Shown: positions 22,584 through 36,185, counted from the first letter of the stretch. The stretch: 64,000 nucleotides of DNA from Limonium bicolor (GCA_023374045.1 CM041779.1:266548131-266612130), one strand, 5' to 3'. The notes: generated by a model not told the origin, from the sequence alone. Numbers and translations are program-made.

Positions 22584-23321
22584 AATTAAGCTCACCTTTG
22601 TGTAGCCTTGTGTATATATGTATGTAACAGATTTTAGAAGTTTGAATTTAGTAATGAAAATGGTATTGTGTAGTAGAGAAATGTATAAGAGAATGTAAGT
22701 GTTTTAAACCCTTCAAAGACATTTTAAAAACTGTTACAAACTAGATTGAGGAGTAATGTTGAGTGCAGGAATTTTAGTAGTGTTTTAATGTTTAGTAATT
22801 GTGTATGAGAGCTTGTATATCGGGGATTGTTGAAAACAGGTGAAGAGATGATAATGTGTGAATAAACCATGTGGTGAGAGTGTAAAATATAGGGGAGACT
22901 ATGGCAAAATTTACATAGGATTAGAACACTTAGTGTATTAGAAACTAGGTGAATGATATAGGTTGTAACAGATTTTGATTGAGTTAGATAGAGGGTAAGT
23001 TAGGAGAGTTAGTTAATGTAATTGTAATGCATGGGTGGTGCTAGAAATGACATTAGGAGAGGGAACTAAAGATGGGGAGTGTTAGAGTAAAAATCTGTAG
23101 CATAACGTAGTAAGGGAAGAAACAATGTAAGTGTTGAGAGGAAACTTGGAAAATTATGTGTGTGAATTAGTATAAAGAAGTGTAAAGAGTTGATGAATGA
23201 ACTAAGGTGTATTAGGAGGTTTATTTAGTGGTAAACATGTGGGATTAAGTGTAGGAACAATGGGGAAGTAATGGGTAAGAAGAAGGACTGAAAACAGAAT
23301 TTAAAACTGAAGTACTGGGCC

Positions 23322-23720
23322 GGACCGAACTTGCGACCGGACTTGCAAGTTCGGTCGAGCCCAGAATTACAAAGACGGGAAACCTTCTGGAATGGACCGA
23401 ACTTGCGACCGGACTTGCAAGTTCGGTCGAGCCAGAAAAATTCCCCGTCTGTAACCTACTGGAATGGACCGAACTTGCGACTGGACTTGCAAGTTCGGTC
23501 GACCCAGAAAATCTCACGGTTGAAACCTTCTGGAATGGACCGAACTTGCGACCGGACATGCAAGTTCGGTCGAGCCAGAAAAATTCCCCGATGAAACCTT
23601 CTGGAATGGACCGAACTTGCGACCGGACTGCAAGTTCGGTCGGGCCAGAAAAATTTCCGGAATGATGGCTACTGGAACGGACCGGACTTGCGACCGGACT
23701 TGCAAGGTCGGTCCGGTCTT
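23322..23720. repeat. Six-unit 71-72-bp inverted-repeat array in LTR-C
   Basis: Units start at 23322, 23394, 23466, 23537, 23608 and 23679. Each contains GACCGAACTTGC, a GACCGGACTT-like centre and GCAAGTTCGGTC, so each can form an 11-12-bp hairpin. Translation of either strand gives repetitive open frames that are not genes. Confidence 0.92.
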
Positions 23721-25373
23721 ACAAAAAAAAAATTTAAATTAAATAATAATTATATATATATATATATATGTATACCCATATATACATATATATATGTACA
23801 TGTATGTAAGTAAGCTAATATTAAGTAAGAAAATAAAACTTAAGGTAATGAAAAATAAGTAAGTAATGTGTAAGTGTAAGAAGTATAAGGACATAGTAAG
23901 TATGGATTAGTAAACGTAGGAGCAATCGAGTTAAGTTAATGATAGTTGTATTAATCATTCAATTGTATATGTACATAATAGGATTTGGTTTGTGACACCG
24001 GAAGAACGTTTGGAAACACGTACAATGGTGAAAGGTATGAATTCCTCATGCCCCGTATGCTATCTTGGTAACTCTGATTTGTGTGTTATGTGCTAATTGA
24101 TCACCAAATAAGATAAATGCACGAATCAGAGTTACTATGCATACTTGTGAATATGTAGTGTTGTATGTTGTGAATATTTTCTTAAATCTCAGTTTGTATA
24201 ATTCATGAAATGTATGGATGAATATGAATGCATGTATGTATGTTGTATTGTACTGTGACCGATTGTGATTGTGCTTGGACTTCTAACTTATTCCTAACAA
24301 GCTAACCAATCTAACTTAAATTGGTAATTAAATTGGAATGAGTAGAAGTCCGATATAGTTTCGGCCACGCGTGAGGATGAGGAGACACAAGAGGTTGGAT
24401 CCGATTCCTGACTCTTAAACTGGTCTGCGGCCCAAATCCCTTAAGTAAGTAGCATCCCGGATTGGTGAGTCAAGTAAATCCCGGAGGTGGGACGGAGTAG
24501 TCCCCAGGGCCGGAGGTCGTACCGACTTAACTTGAGTATAAGCAAGTAAGTAAGAATGAATAAGTAAAGTAAATGGAAGTAAGTATGTGAAGTAAGAACA
24601 AGTAACATGTAATGAGTAAAAGAGTAATAAGCATTCCGATTAACCCGGATGCGTAACTTGGCTAACATCGTGAAGGTAAGTATTGTATGCACTATTGTAT
24701 TGATGCCTTGAATTGTGTAATGTATTGTAAATGCATGTATGTTGTTTGTAAAGCATGTATGTATGAAAATAATGAACCGCATGTTTAGTGGACGTCAAAT
24801 AGTCGGCGTGCCCTAGCTAGCACGCGGTATATGACGGAGTTCATGCGCAGCTTTTGCTGAGCCCCTAGGGGCACTGTTTTTACTACACGCAGGTACAAGA
24901 GAAGGATGAAGGTCATGAAGAGATGTAGCTAGTTCTTTGATTTCTTTTTGGATTGTAAACAATGATTAATGAATGGTGTACTAAGTAGTACACGGCTGTA
25001 GTTTTTTGATTAGCCGGTGTACCATGGGATACACCTTTTTGAATAGTGGAAGTATTGGATTGGGGGTATAAATGAGTAGCTTTAGAAACTCATTCTTTTG
25101 GAAGTTGAATTTGGATGTAATTGAATATACTTAAATACTCGGTGATCCATTGATGTAAGTATTCGGTATGTGGTATTTTGGTAAGTAATTTAGTAGCTCG
25201 GTATATTATGTTCATCAGACCGTTACTGTAAGTAAGGTAAGTCTAGCTAGCCGTATGGGCAGTTAGCGGCGTTGTATCACCCGCCGTAGTAATGGTAGTA
25301 TTTTCGCTGCGAACTGATAGGATTAACAGGACGATTAGACGGTAAGCGTAGGATTAACGGTAGGGGTGTTACA

Positions 25374-27859
25374 CTAGTTCTAAGACAACCCAAAATAATG
25401 TGGCAAGCTCACAGAAGCTACTACTGAGGTAAAACTTCAGAAACTAAAATTTGAGCTGATGCATTCCTTTTCCTGTCATGGTTTTCTTCTTCTGTTTTAT
25501 TTCTGTTTTCTTTCCTAAGCTTACTTACAACTCCTCCCAACTTTGTACTACCTAGTTAATGTTTTGTCAACCCCTATAATCCCAAGAACAACCCAGAGTA
25601 ACCTTGTCCATACTCTGTACCAGTTTATAGGGAAACCAGAACTGGAAACAGGAGCTGCAAACCTGAAATCACAGAACCGGTCATTTTCCTTTCGGTCACC
25701 TCTTAACCTGGTTCTTCATTTGTTTCTTTCCTTTCCAAGTTCCCTAGTTGCTTAATTAGAATCTTAGTACGGGTTATACTCTCAGAGCTAACCGAACAAA
25801 ACCCAAGACACATGATTTAACCACTAACTGCACAGAAACAGGAGGTATTTATATACAGATTGTTACATGGTTTTATTGTTCTGTTAAGATGTTGTTGTTT
25901 CTGTCTTCTTTTTCTTTTCTCTCATAGCCCTTTAGTTGCTTATCTAGTTAGTGTAATGTGATGTTATTCTAGAAGAAGCCCACTACATCTCTGACTGTAC
26001 TCGGAGAAACAAATATACAGAAGCACAACATTTTCAGAATTGAAACAAAACTGTCACATCTCCTTCTGTTTTCCTCTCTACTAGTACCAGGTTAGTTTTC
26101 TGTTTTCCTTTGAACTACTCTCACATTTGGATAACTCAGTATATGTGTTTGTAGTGTTGTAAGTATCATTATCCAATACCACCCCAGGACAATAAGAGGA
26201 CTGAAGTCATGTTACAGAAATGCAATATCGACAGATGGGTTTTACTTTGTTTTTCTTTCTGATCAGGACATGGGTTTAGGAGTAACTCACCAGTTGAGTT
26301 GCTTGGCTGATTCTTGGGTGTAGTATGGAACTTCCAACCCTTACTTATTCGATAATAACTGAGGGCATTTACCCAGGGGTTAGGCTTGGAAAAAAAAAAA
26401 GAAAAAAAATATCAGAGAAGGGAATGACAAGAATAAAAGGATCAGTCTGTTTCAGAACCTCACCTTCCTGTTATGTTTCAAGAATGAGTTTTTGAGACTC
26501 CACTCAGGGGCTTTTGAACACAGCCTATGGGGATTGTATGAGGAATACAAGCGTGAAGAGAACCAAAGTGTTGAGTGGCAATCTTTCAGACCGCATAAAT
26601 ACCACCGAAGTAACAGATAGGTAGGAGGCATTTCTGTAGCATTACCTGAGCTGGTTTTCGAAGGAAAAAAATGCAGCAGATGACAGTAGCTACTTGCTCC
26701 TTTAGGTTTTGCTCTCTGGTTACACTTCTAACCTTGCATGAACAATCGAGCAAGAAGATTAGGTAGCAGTGGGTTCTCGGACAAGGGAAAACAGAAGGGA
26801 AATGAGACTCAATAGAGCTTACCTTGTGCATCAAGATTAGAGAGAATTGAAGATTGTTCCTGCCCATGCAGAACAATGCAAGGCAGGAGGAAGAAAGATG
26901 GGCTATGGGTTATATGAAACAGATAGCACGTGGCACGGGGGACAATGTGCAGGAGCTGTGAGAGTTTGAATCACACGGTCTATGCGTGGGAGTTTGTAAA
27001 TAGCTCTGGTGTATAAAATTTTGAAACAGGGCAGGTTTTGTCTTCTGACTGGAAAAAGAATGATGCCCATGGTCAGTTGTAATGGTCTTCCCGATTAACA
27101 ATGCTACTGGGACCGTTGGGTATGGAGATAGATGTTAGCTAATGGAGTTTTGGTCTCAGGTTGTGAAGAACTGTCACGGAGGAAATGTTTGTCCCCATAT
27201 TTTTTTTGTTCTTGGTTTAGGCGCACAACAGAGGGAGTGAGAGGCATGAGATTTAGCAACTGCCACTGTGTGTTCGAGAGAGAATTTGGGGACATTGAAT
27301 GCGCAAGTTACTAGGGGGGTATGGGCTCTTGAATTAAACAACGTCTATTGCCTCTGGATTTGATTCCACTTGTCTCTCTATATATATTCTTGTTCGAATC
27401 GGTAATTCACCGAGGTAGAAGAAGATCATTGCGCAGTAGTTGTTGTTTTTTTTGTAGTACCCGATTAGTTCTAATACTAGTTTTAACTTGTGTGAGTAAG
27501 TTGCTGAATTTGAGCGCAGCTCACCCGGTTAAGCACTTTGGGAAAGTACGGGAGGTCTCGGGTTCGAAACTCAACGGGAGCATCTTACTCCTTTTGCTTT
27601 CCTTTTTTTTGGTTATACATGTTTATTTATGCACGTAAGACCATATAATATATGGCGTTATATTTATTTATTTATCTATTACAAAGTTAGGCGACATTAT
27701 CATTTTCATTACAATGTTACGATATAGTAACGTTACATACGTGTATTTTCGTACTCGTACATATATATATGCACTAGCTTTAATTATTCGTACGTTATTT
27801 TATGTCCATATTATAAAACGCGTTATGATTTTATGCGGTTAATATTTAGGGGTATTTCA
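25374..27859 (-). repeat. Second LTR-A copy, truncated by P1
   Basis: Nearly identical to 5561-8049 (small indels such as in the G run near 7501 and 27314). It ends GGGGTATTTCA at 27859, followed by TSD TGATT. The remaining 3.3 kb (counterpart of 2289-5560) is absent from the window. It includes donors at the equivalents of 6650-7011 and a tRNA-like unit at 27508-27610. Confidence 0.92.
27508..27610 (+). repeat. tRNA-derived Pol III-like unit, second copy
   Basis: A-box CAGCTCACCCGG at 27517-27528, B-box GGTTCGAAAC at 27561-27570, and a T run at 27603-27610. It matches 7700-7801 within the paired LTR. Confidence 0.5.
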
Positions 27860-27864
27860 TGATT
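27860..27864. repeat. TSD TGATT, right copy
   Basis: Identical to 2284-2288. It closes the 25.6-kb composite insertion. Confidence 0.85.
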
Positions 27865-28052
27865 TCTTTGATCTACAATTGTTGAGGCAGCCCAACAAGC
27901 ATTTTCTTTCATACCTTCCACCTACATCTCCATTCCCCCCATTTATGTCACCCTTCCATTTCCAACTGTAGGGAGGTAATAGGTTCTGAAAACATGTAAA
28001 GGCCTTTGCACCAACTTTCCTTAAAAGAAGCATTTAACCCATATGCCTTGAC
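27865..28052 (-). pseudogene. Ancient gypsy gag zinc-knuckle end
   Basis: Between the two insertions. Read on the minus strand it holds a gag-like basic/Gly-rich stretch and a corrupted zinc knuckle: AAATGCTT then TTGGGCTGCCTCAACAATTGTAG, with an internal gap. It continues across the TGATT site into the protease relic at 2288. This ties the two pieces into one old element. By itself the call is weak. Confidence 0.5.
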
Positions 28053-28057
28053 AAGTG
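28053..28057. repeat. TSD AAGTG of the outer solo LTR (left)
   Basis: AAGTG before TGAAATACCAC at 28058. It is repeated at 51419-51423 after GGGGCGTTACA. Confidence 0.9.
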
Positions 28058-28740
28058 TGAAATACCACTAAATTAATCTAAATTAATTTTGGGGATTTCT
28101 TTTATTAAATCCTAAATAATACAATTAAAACTAAATTATTATATGGTATTATGAATTTAATAATAAGATTTATGAGTCAATAAATCTTGGAAAATTTTTG
28201 AGACACTCCAATTATATTATAAAGATTTAAGAAATATTTGGAGCATTGATTTAAATCATAAAAGTCAATATAAAATCAAAGAAGCCTTAGAGCTCCTTAA
28301 GCCTTGCTAGGGTTGACTTTTTGAGAATGGTCAAACCAGCCCATGAAACCTATACCAATAAAAATATTATGGAAAACCAAGAAGATGGATAATAAGAACG
28401 TTAAAAACGGATCATCCTAGCAAAAGTTACGATATAATGAAGTTTATAGCAAAAATTTAGAAGGTTACTAACGTGGCTAGGGTTTGCTGACTCAGCCACG
28501 CGTGCCTTTGGAGTAGCGCCACGTCAGATGGCCGGAATTCACCAGAAATTTGGCTAAGTATTCTCAGCCTCCTCCTGATCGTTGCCCTATCTTGTGACTT
28601 CATTCTCTTCTACTACAAACCCTATTTCTAACCATTACTCATACATAACCTAATTCCTTCTACATCCGCCGCAAAGTTGATCTGAAGTAGCCTCCCCGAA
28701 AGTCTGCATCCCAGATTTTCCAGAAAACTGATCTGGTAAG

Positions 28741-29170
28741 GTAACTTTGTCTAATCATATCTCCTTCATATGTCAATGAACATTCGAGTTCTTTAGCTCG
28801 TTTTGTAGATCTCTAATCCCTCTCCAACTTTCCTTTTTACACCCAAGGCTGATTCTCAATCGTGTGGAAGATATAAGCGTCTAAAGTTACCAACTCGATC
28901 ACGTCGGGTTTTGCCCTGAATTTTTCCAGAAAAGAAATGGTAAACTCAGATCTTTATGGATCTATAACTTTCTCCCTAGTTCTTCGTTTTCAATGATTCT
29001 TCCACCCATGTTTAGAGTTACATGTCTAGTTTGTATTGTGATAGATTTTGTGGATCAAATCTCTCTCAGTTCGTGCGAGTTGACCCGTGAAGTTGCCTAC
29101 CTGAACAACACATAAAATACCAATTTTTCCAGAAAACGAATTTGATTTACCTTGCCGGCGCATCTCCGGT
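28741..29170 (+). other. Triple 5' splice-site-like cluster of the outer solo LTR
   Basis: GGTAAG|GTAACT (28741), AAATG|GTAAAC (28940) and CTCCG|GTATGA (29169), 199 and 229 nt apart. Each follows a TTTTCCAGAAAAC-like acceptor motif, so the segment may be three copies of an acceptor-miniexon-donor unit. Confidence 0.4.
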
Positions 29171-31180
29171 ATGATTCCGACCAAATTCCACCATCTATGT
29201 TACTCATTTTTGCATTCCCAAACATACCCACCTATCAATTTAACCTATTACGCACTATAATGAGAGAATTTGTCGAAATCGAATTAGACATGATATGAAC
29301 CCTAACTTTGAAATTTTCCCAAATTTGATCTTCCAGTACACTGCATTATAGGTCGTGAAATTGGTACCATTAGATTTGTTTTTTAATTTCAAATCCAATG
29401 AAACAAGAATCACCGAATTTCATCCTGTGGATTGAGAGAATTAATCGAATCTCACTCGTAATGTTTTAGGGGTTTTCTGATGAACTCGAGCATTATGGGC
29501 CGTTCGACCGTAGTTAAGGAGAATGGACGGCCGAGACTAAGACGTGGGAGTTAATGGTATTATAAATCAGAATAAATTATAGAATAAAACTCTAACTTGT
29601 CGAATTTATTTAATGGCCTTCCCTAATGTATTTTGACACAAAATTTAACCATGGATTCCTTATAAAATATAGTTTATTTTCATGTAAAATAATATGGGTT
29701 TTGAGGTTTTAAATGTAAGTTATAATTTTTGTAATTTCTGAGTACTATGGAATTATTTAGATAATTTAAAAAATATATTTTTATGAAATTAAAATTTTAT
29801 AATATGTCTAAAATATCATAGTTAGTATATATTAAATTTGGGAATTTTTAGACAAGAGTAAATGGGTCTAAAAATTGTGTTTATGAATTTTTCATAAGTT
29901 ATCATATAATATATGATTTTTAATGTAACGAAAATTAAAGTATAACTTGTTAATAAACTTTATAGGTTGAAAATAATATAAGAAGACCAAACTAACATGT
30001 AATACAGAATTTTAATAAATATTTTTGGGTATAAACTTTTAAGTGAGATAAAATATATATATATATTTATATATAAAAGAAAAAAAATAGTAACTTAGGT
30101 TAAATCAAGGAATTAAATTAATCTACATTTATATTAATTATATAATATGGAAGTTAATATACTTAATTGAAACTAAGGAAATTACTTTATTTCCATATAT
30201 TAGATGTGGATATGTGTAAAAGTTAATAGAGGTAATTAAATACAATAAAACTACATAAAGAATGTTTTAAATAAATCCTAATATATATATATATAGATAA
30301 CAAAAAAAATAATAAATAAAATACCTTATAGAAAATAGAATATGAAGGAATTAATAAGTTAAATTAAACCTATACATAATACTAATAAAAGAATATTATA
30401 TGGGATGGTATTAAATTATGGTTATGAAATTTAGCTTAAAGAGTTACCTTTGAATTTCTAAGTTTATATAAACCATATTAAAATACATATATAATATTAT
30501 TTGTTAATGACTAGAATGTATGTAAATCGATAAATGGATTAGGTAATTAATAAGTTTAGACTTAGGAATATTTGTAATTTGATTGCATAACTTGTGACAC
30601 CGATAGATCTTATTATATAATGAAATACTTTTACATCTAAATGTGAAGTGGATTAATAAGTCTGGATTTAATCATTTCATAACATTTATAGTATTGAATA
30701 ATAACTTAATGTTTTACGATATAATTAGGAAATTAATCTAAAATAATAATCTTTAAGTTTCTTAGAACTAGATAAGCCATATAAAATACATTTAACATTA
30801 ATTACCAATATTCATAATGTGAGTTTATAAATAAGTGTTGTAATTGATAGCCAGAACTTATAAAATGGTTTGAAAATATAAATTAGATACTTAATACCTT
30901 TGAACCTTTATTTTTCAGAGTAGACGATCTTATTAGTTAATTAACAATCTCACGTATGATTGAGAATTTAATTCTTAGGTAAATTTTACCTTATGTAAGA
31001 TGTAATGTCTATCCTAAAACATAATAAAGGAAATTGATTTGTTGAGTTATTCCTTTGAAACCTTAGGTTTTGCAAACAATCTAGAATGTATTTAAGACAT
31101 AAGTTTATTAAAATTTAGTACAAAAAGGAGTATACATAGTTTATAGAGAGAATGTGTGTAAAAATAAAACCGTTAGGGGA

Positions 31181-31185
31181 CTAAA
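31181..31185. repeat. TSD CTAAA of the inner solo LTR (left)
   Basis: CTAAA before TGAAATACCCC at 31186. TTAAA follows at 49469-49473. The single C/T difference fits later mutation. Confidence 0.65.
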
Positions 31186-31783
31186 TGAAATACCCCAAAC
31201 CTAAATATGTTATTTAAATGATAAACTATGGTATATTAAGGCTGAAAAGTGCCTTAGAAATGTAATTAAGCAATTTAAACCATATTAAACACAATAAAGT
31301 ACCATTAAGGCAAAAAACATGCTCTAAACTTGGGATAAACTTGGTTAGGACCCAAAGAGCCTACCAAGACTTTATCAACATGATAATGGAAATTTTAAAC
31401 CAATTACTAAAGTAAACCAAGCTCAAAAACAAGTTTAAACACAAATTGTGCTTTAAGGAGTCTTAAAGCACGTTTTTGAATAATTGTCTTGGAAATGGGT
31501 TTTGAGTGTCTAAATGCCCATGATTACACCTTAATCAACATGTGTACTACTTAGTATCACATTAGGAAGTCTAAATCAATGGGAAATAAAAATTTCACAA
31601 ATATGTGCACTAATTATGAATATTGCTCAAATAGTGCTTGTTTTGGCTTTAAGTCAACATTAGTTAATTAAATGGTCAAACTAGCTACTTAATACCTTAT
31701 TTAGGTAAGGGGGCCGGTCTCTTAAGGTGGTGAGTCATCACCCTTTCCAGCCAACTAAAAGAAAGAAGAAGAAATAAAGTAAA

Positions 31784-31803
31784 GTCACTATTTGCTTTAT
31801 ATG
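31784..31803 (+). promoter_or_regulatory. Core promoter of the inner solo LTR
   Basis: GTCACTATTTGCTTTATATG followed by a CT-rich leader. It corresponds to the TATA motifs at 15385 and 56624. Confidence 0.5.
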
Positions 31804-32115
31804 TTAAAATATCTCACAATTTCACTCTCTCACCTCACTTTCTTCATTTCCTTTCTTTCCCACCGTCTTCCTCCTTGTTCTCCCAACACCAAATCACTCA
31901 TTCTACAGCACCTCTCTTCTCCATCTTCATTTCCTTGCCAAATCCAATTCCATGCTCCAAATCAAATTCTAAGAGCATATTTGTGCTAGTTAGACCAAGC
32001 CCTTCATTTCCCTCTTTTCAAAAATTCAAGAAATCAAGTTTGAATCTATGGTGAATCTCCATTTAAGGGGAAAAAGCTCAGCTTCTTACACCTTGTTGTT
32101 CTCTTTTGCTTCAAG

Positions 32116-32484
32116 GTAAGAAAAACCAAAGAAAAAAAAAATCAAATTTCCTCTCATTTTGAACATGGCCGAAAATCACCATTAGTGATGCCTTGTCTTG
32201 TTCATTTTAGTAGCTTGATTCAATCTCCAAAGGAGCTAGAAGGAGGTCTTACCTTGTATCCATGTCAAAGTCCATTCCAAATTCCAAAGGTAAACATCAA
32301 TTCTAAGTACAATAAGTACTCCTTGTGACCTTGGGTTTGTTTCATGAGTTTAAGTATAACACTTAATACTCACTACCCTTATTTGTATAATTGATTAGAA
32401 GATTGTCATGTAAACAAAAGTTCTTGCCGATTTTCAATCAAGAAAGACAAGTGAAGGAGAGGAAATCTTGAAGAGGAAAAAGGT
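32116..32484 (+). other. Triple 5' splice-site-like cluster of the inner solo LTR
   Basis: TTCAAG|GTAAGA (32116), CCAAAG|GTAAAC (32290) and AAAAAG|GTAAAC (32483), 174 and 193 nt apart. The first is close to the plant consensus. A pyrimidine tract ending TTCATTTTAG near 32210 could be the acceptor of a short exon ending at 32289. Confidence 0.55.
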
Positions 32485-33494
32485 AAACGACCTATCCTAA
32501 TGTAGTTTAGTACCTTAGGAAGTTTAGCTTGCATTGTTTATAAACAATCTAAAGAGCCAAAGGAAAATGAGTTAGAAAAATAACCACGAGGTGGATTTTA
32601 AGGGCATATGAGATTGTTGTGTGTATCTGCAGGTTGAAAGCATTATATATGTGGGAAATTCATTATTTAAAGTTCATTTCATTTAAGGGCCTAAGAGCCA
32701 TGTCATTTAAGGGCCTAAGTGCCAAGCAATTTAAGTTTAATGCACTATATTGTGATGTAGTGTAGTTTAAGTGTAGTTTGTGTGCAAAGAACATTCATTG
32801 AGGTTTTAAATGTCTTTGGTTGTTTAAGGATGGAAAGAAAACTAAGTGTTTGGGTGTATGTATGTTCTAGAGAAGCTATGTCAAAGTTTGGTTGAGAAAC
32901 TAAGAGTTTAAGTGTTCTAAATGAAATATTGTGACCTAGGTTGTGCTAGGAGAAAGTGAGTTAATGTTTTTGAGTGCTAGGATGACCTAGGAGTTGTGTT
33001 GGAGGATTTAGAGATCAAATGGGTGTTTTAGACAGACCAAAGTCTTGGTATGAGAAGTATTAACACTTGTGCCAAGTTGGTAGTAAAGGAGATGTTATGT
33101 ATTGTAAAGACTAAGGAGATGAACTAGAGATGGAGATATTGAGGATTATGAGTAAAGAGATAAAGATGCAAAATGATGCTTAAGAGTGATTAAAATGGTT
33201 GAGAGGAAACACTTTGGTTGGTTGTGGTGTTAGGCAAAGTTTACATGTGGGAAGTGTAAGAAGCTAAGTTCAAGTGTTAAGGAATTTAGTAAGAATTTGA
33301 GTAAGTGTGTAAGGAATTTGGAAGTGAGTTAATCAAGGAGTTGGTGAATGATTAAGAGAGTTTAAAGAGTGCTTAAAGGTGTTTAAACATGTTAGAAACA
33401 TGTGGAATGGTTAGGAAAGGTTTGGGTGATAATTAAGGTAAGTTTGGAGCTCAAAGGGAGTAGTTAAAATAGGTTTTGGGCTCGACCTCCCTTA

Positions 33495-33665
33495 GGACCG
33501 ACCTTGGCAAGGTCGGTCGGGCTAGAATTTTCAACCGGTGATGTCTTCTGACTTGGACCGACCTTAGGACCAACCTTGGCAAGGAAGGTTGGGTAAAATT
33601 TTCAAACGGGAAAGTGTTCTGGTTCTGACCGACCTTGGGACCTCCTTTGCAAGGTCGGTCGGCTC
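33495..33665. repeat. Three-unit inverted-repeat array in the inner solo LTR
   Basis: Units at about 33495, 33556 and 33627 carry GACCGACCTT...AAGGTCGGTC arms. Period is 61-71 bp. The hairpin is kept with a sequence distinct from that of LTR-C. Confidence 0.75.
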
Positions 33666-34377
33666 TTAAAAAATAGAAAAGAAAATGTGGCTTAAGTAGT
33701 AAACCCTAATGGGTGTAATAAGGATGTTTAGGACATGTATAGTGAATTATAATGACCATTAAGAGGGTGAACAAGTGTAAGTTTAAGTGTGAAAGTACAC
33801 CAAATGTAATGTGAGGTTATTAGTTAACCGGAAAGTAAGAACGGTAATTAACCGTTCGATTGAATGAATTATAGGAATGAGAACTAGTCGAAATGGCAGC
33901 CGGGACTAAGAGGGTGTCACATTAGGCTAGCCAACCTCAAGGTGACAGGTATGGTTTTCTTGCAACCTGTGTTCTACCGGATTACACCGGCTTGTGTGCC
34001 AACCTGTTTTTCTGTGTGTTTGCCACCTTGTAAGATATAGCATGAAATGAGTTTACAGTAATTCAATATGTGGCATATTTAGTTCCGATGTCGTTTAACC
34101 TCGGAAATGTTAAACCTTAGCTAACCGATTCTAGAGTCACATAAGAGACGGTATTCAAATTTAACAACCCGACCTACAGGAACGTTCTAACTACGGTTAT
34201 CCGTGTGTTAGGTGTGTGTTGTTGTTGTGTGTAAGAGTGTTTACCTCCCTTGTGTGTTTAACCAAGTTGTAACACCATATGGTGTCGTGATGTGATAGGT
34301 TCCATAAGGGAACCTCTAACTAATATATATTATGGGGGGGTGAGGAATCCGGGAGTCCCGGTCGCGCGTGTATGTAC

Positions 34378-34500
34378 GGGAGTTGATATCTATATTTGGT
34401 TAAACTCTCTCCCATGTGTGGTTGTTTTCCTTCTTGGAATTCAATCTCCCACAAGCCTAATAAATGGCTTTCCTACCTGACTTTTGTTCGGGCTAGGGGG
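34378..34500 (+). repeat. ~120-bp tandem duplication, left unit
   Basis: Matches 48577-48701 (GGGAGTTGAT...TTCGGGCTAGGGGG). LARD-C inserted at the end of the first unit, so the two copies are now 14 kb apart. Confidence 0.75.
34496..34500. repeat. TSD GGGGG of LARD-C (left)
   Basis: Five G before TGTAACACCCC at 34501 and five G after the element at 48552-48556. The target lies in a G run of the inner solo LTR, so the duplicated base identity is not very informative, but length and position fit. Confidence 0.75.
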
Positions 34501-36185
34501 TGTAACACCCCTACCATTAATACAGTGCTTACCGCCCAATTTCCTTACATATCAGATACACGCAGCGGATATATGCTTACATACAATGGGTGATACAATG
34601 CCGTTAGTCACCCACGTGACTAACAAGGCTACTACTTCTACATACAGCATCGGTCTGATGGACCGGAATCCCGAGTACTACAAGTCTACAATACATTCTC
34701 CGTTTACCAAATACTACTACAATCTTCATTCAATACAATACTCCAAGTACAATACAGTATAATCTACATACCGAGTTTACTAGGTTCCTTATACAAGTAT
34801 AATACCTCTTCCAGTTCATACATACTCACTAAGAGACTACCTACTACCCATTCCTCACTACTACATTACTTTCTAAATACAAGGGGTGTGCTAGTTAATA
34901 CACCTCTACATTCTGCTACTACTATCCAATGTAGTCACCGGTCTCGTGCCTTGACCACATTCGCTTCGGGTACCTGCACACTAAAAAATGTCCCCCAAAG
35001 GGGTCGCTTTCGCCGAGCATGATAACCGCATACCCCGCGTACTAGTGAGGGTACGCCGACCACTTGGTCGAATACATGCGGTTCGTTTTCATACAAACAT
35101 ACATGCATACGTGCTCTTATACACAATACAAGAATACTTACGCAAGCATGCATACATACACTTCGTTGCATACAGGGAATGCAATATAACCATCCAATAC
35201 ATACTTACCTTCTTTCGAATACACATACTCAGTACATACACAAGTACAGTTCTTGTTAGCTTCATTGGTCCACCCGGGTTAATCGGGTGGAGATTACTCT
35301 TTTACTCATTATTCCATACATACACATACATACTCATACTCATACTTACTTACGGATCCATACTCACTTACTCTTACTCTTACTCAAGTTAAGTCGTCGG
35401 GACCTCCGGCCCTGGGGACTACACCGTCCCACCTCCGGGATTTACTTGACTCACCAATCCGGGATGCTACCCATTTAAGGGATTTGGGCCGCGGACCAGT
35501 TTAAGAGTCAGGAATTGCAGCCAACCTCTTGTGACTCCGCATCCTCACGCGTGGCCGAAGCTATATCGGACTTGTACTCATTCCAAATTACTCACTTAAG
35601 TTAGGAGTTAGATAGTTAGGAATTAGCACAAGTCAACATCCAAGCCACAATACTACAATACCCATATACACATACATACGAATACATTACAATATACAAG
35701 TACACTACAAAATACAATACGCATCATCATCATTCATATGTTTCATGAATTATACAAACTATTGTTCAAGACAAATATCGAGAACCATGTAAACAAGCAC
35801 AAGTAAGTGCAATATAATCTGATTCATGCATTTATCTTATTAGGTGGTCAAATAAGCACACAAATCGGGGTAACCAGATTAGGATACAGGGCATGAAGAA
35901 ATCATACCTTTCACCGTTGTACTTGTATCCCAACGTTCCTCCGGTGTTCACAAATCAATTCCTATTATACATGCAGTTGAATGATTAAATCTAACTACCA
36001 TTACTTAACTCATACTTACTATGTCCTTATACTTCTTACACTTACACTTTACTTACTTACTTTTCATTACTTAGGTTTTACTTTCTTACTTAACTTTGGC
36101 ATGCTTTCATACATGTACATATATATATGTAGGTACATACATATATGTATATATGCATATTATTAATTTAAATAATATTTTTTTT

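Larger units (their letters stand above)
21454..25373 (+). repeat. LTR-C, 3' LTR of P1 (3.92 kb)
   Basis: TGAAATACCCCG to GGGGTGTTACA. It is followed by CTAGT (25374-25378), the likely TSD: the intact LTR-A has CTAGT at the same place (5561-5565). The left TSD copy and 5' LTR are missing. It contains a CT-rich leader with simple repeats (21850-22080), three donors (GT at 22241, 22407, 22582), a six-unit inverted-repeat array (23322-23720), a TA microsatellite (23747-23800), hairpins CAGC-TTTT-GCTG and GCCCC-TA-GGGGC (24848-24872), and acceptor TTTTTACTACACGCAG|GTAC (AG 24891-24892). The LARD-C LTR is the closest relative here. Confidence 0.92.

Noticed and set aside
23245..23705. Repetitive open frames (ELASPVASSV and RPDLQVRSS patterns), also at 36185-36587 and 46171-46365
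   Set aside because: They are translations of the 70-bp inverted-repeat arrays and appear on both strands.
23322..23720. CRISPR-like appearance of regularly spaced repeats
   Set aside because: The whole 71-bp unit is repeated, there are no unique spacers, and the context is a plant LTR.
29560..31185. AT-rich stretch as possible MITE or matrix-attachment region
   Set aside because: No terminal inverted repeats or TSD found. Composition alone does not support a call.
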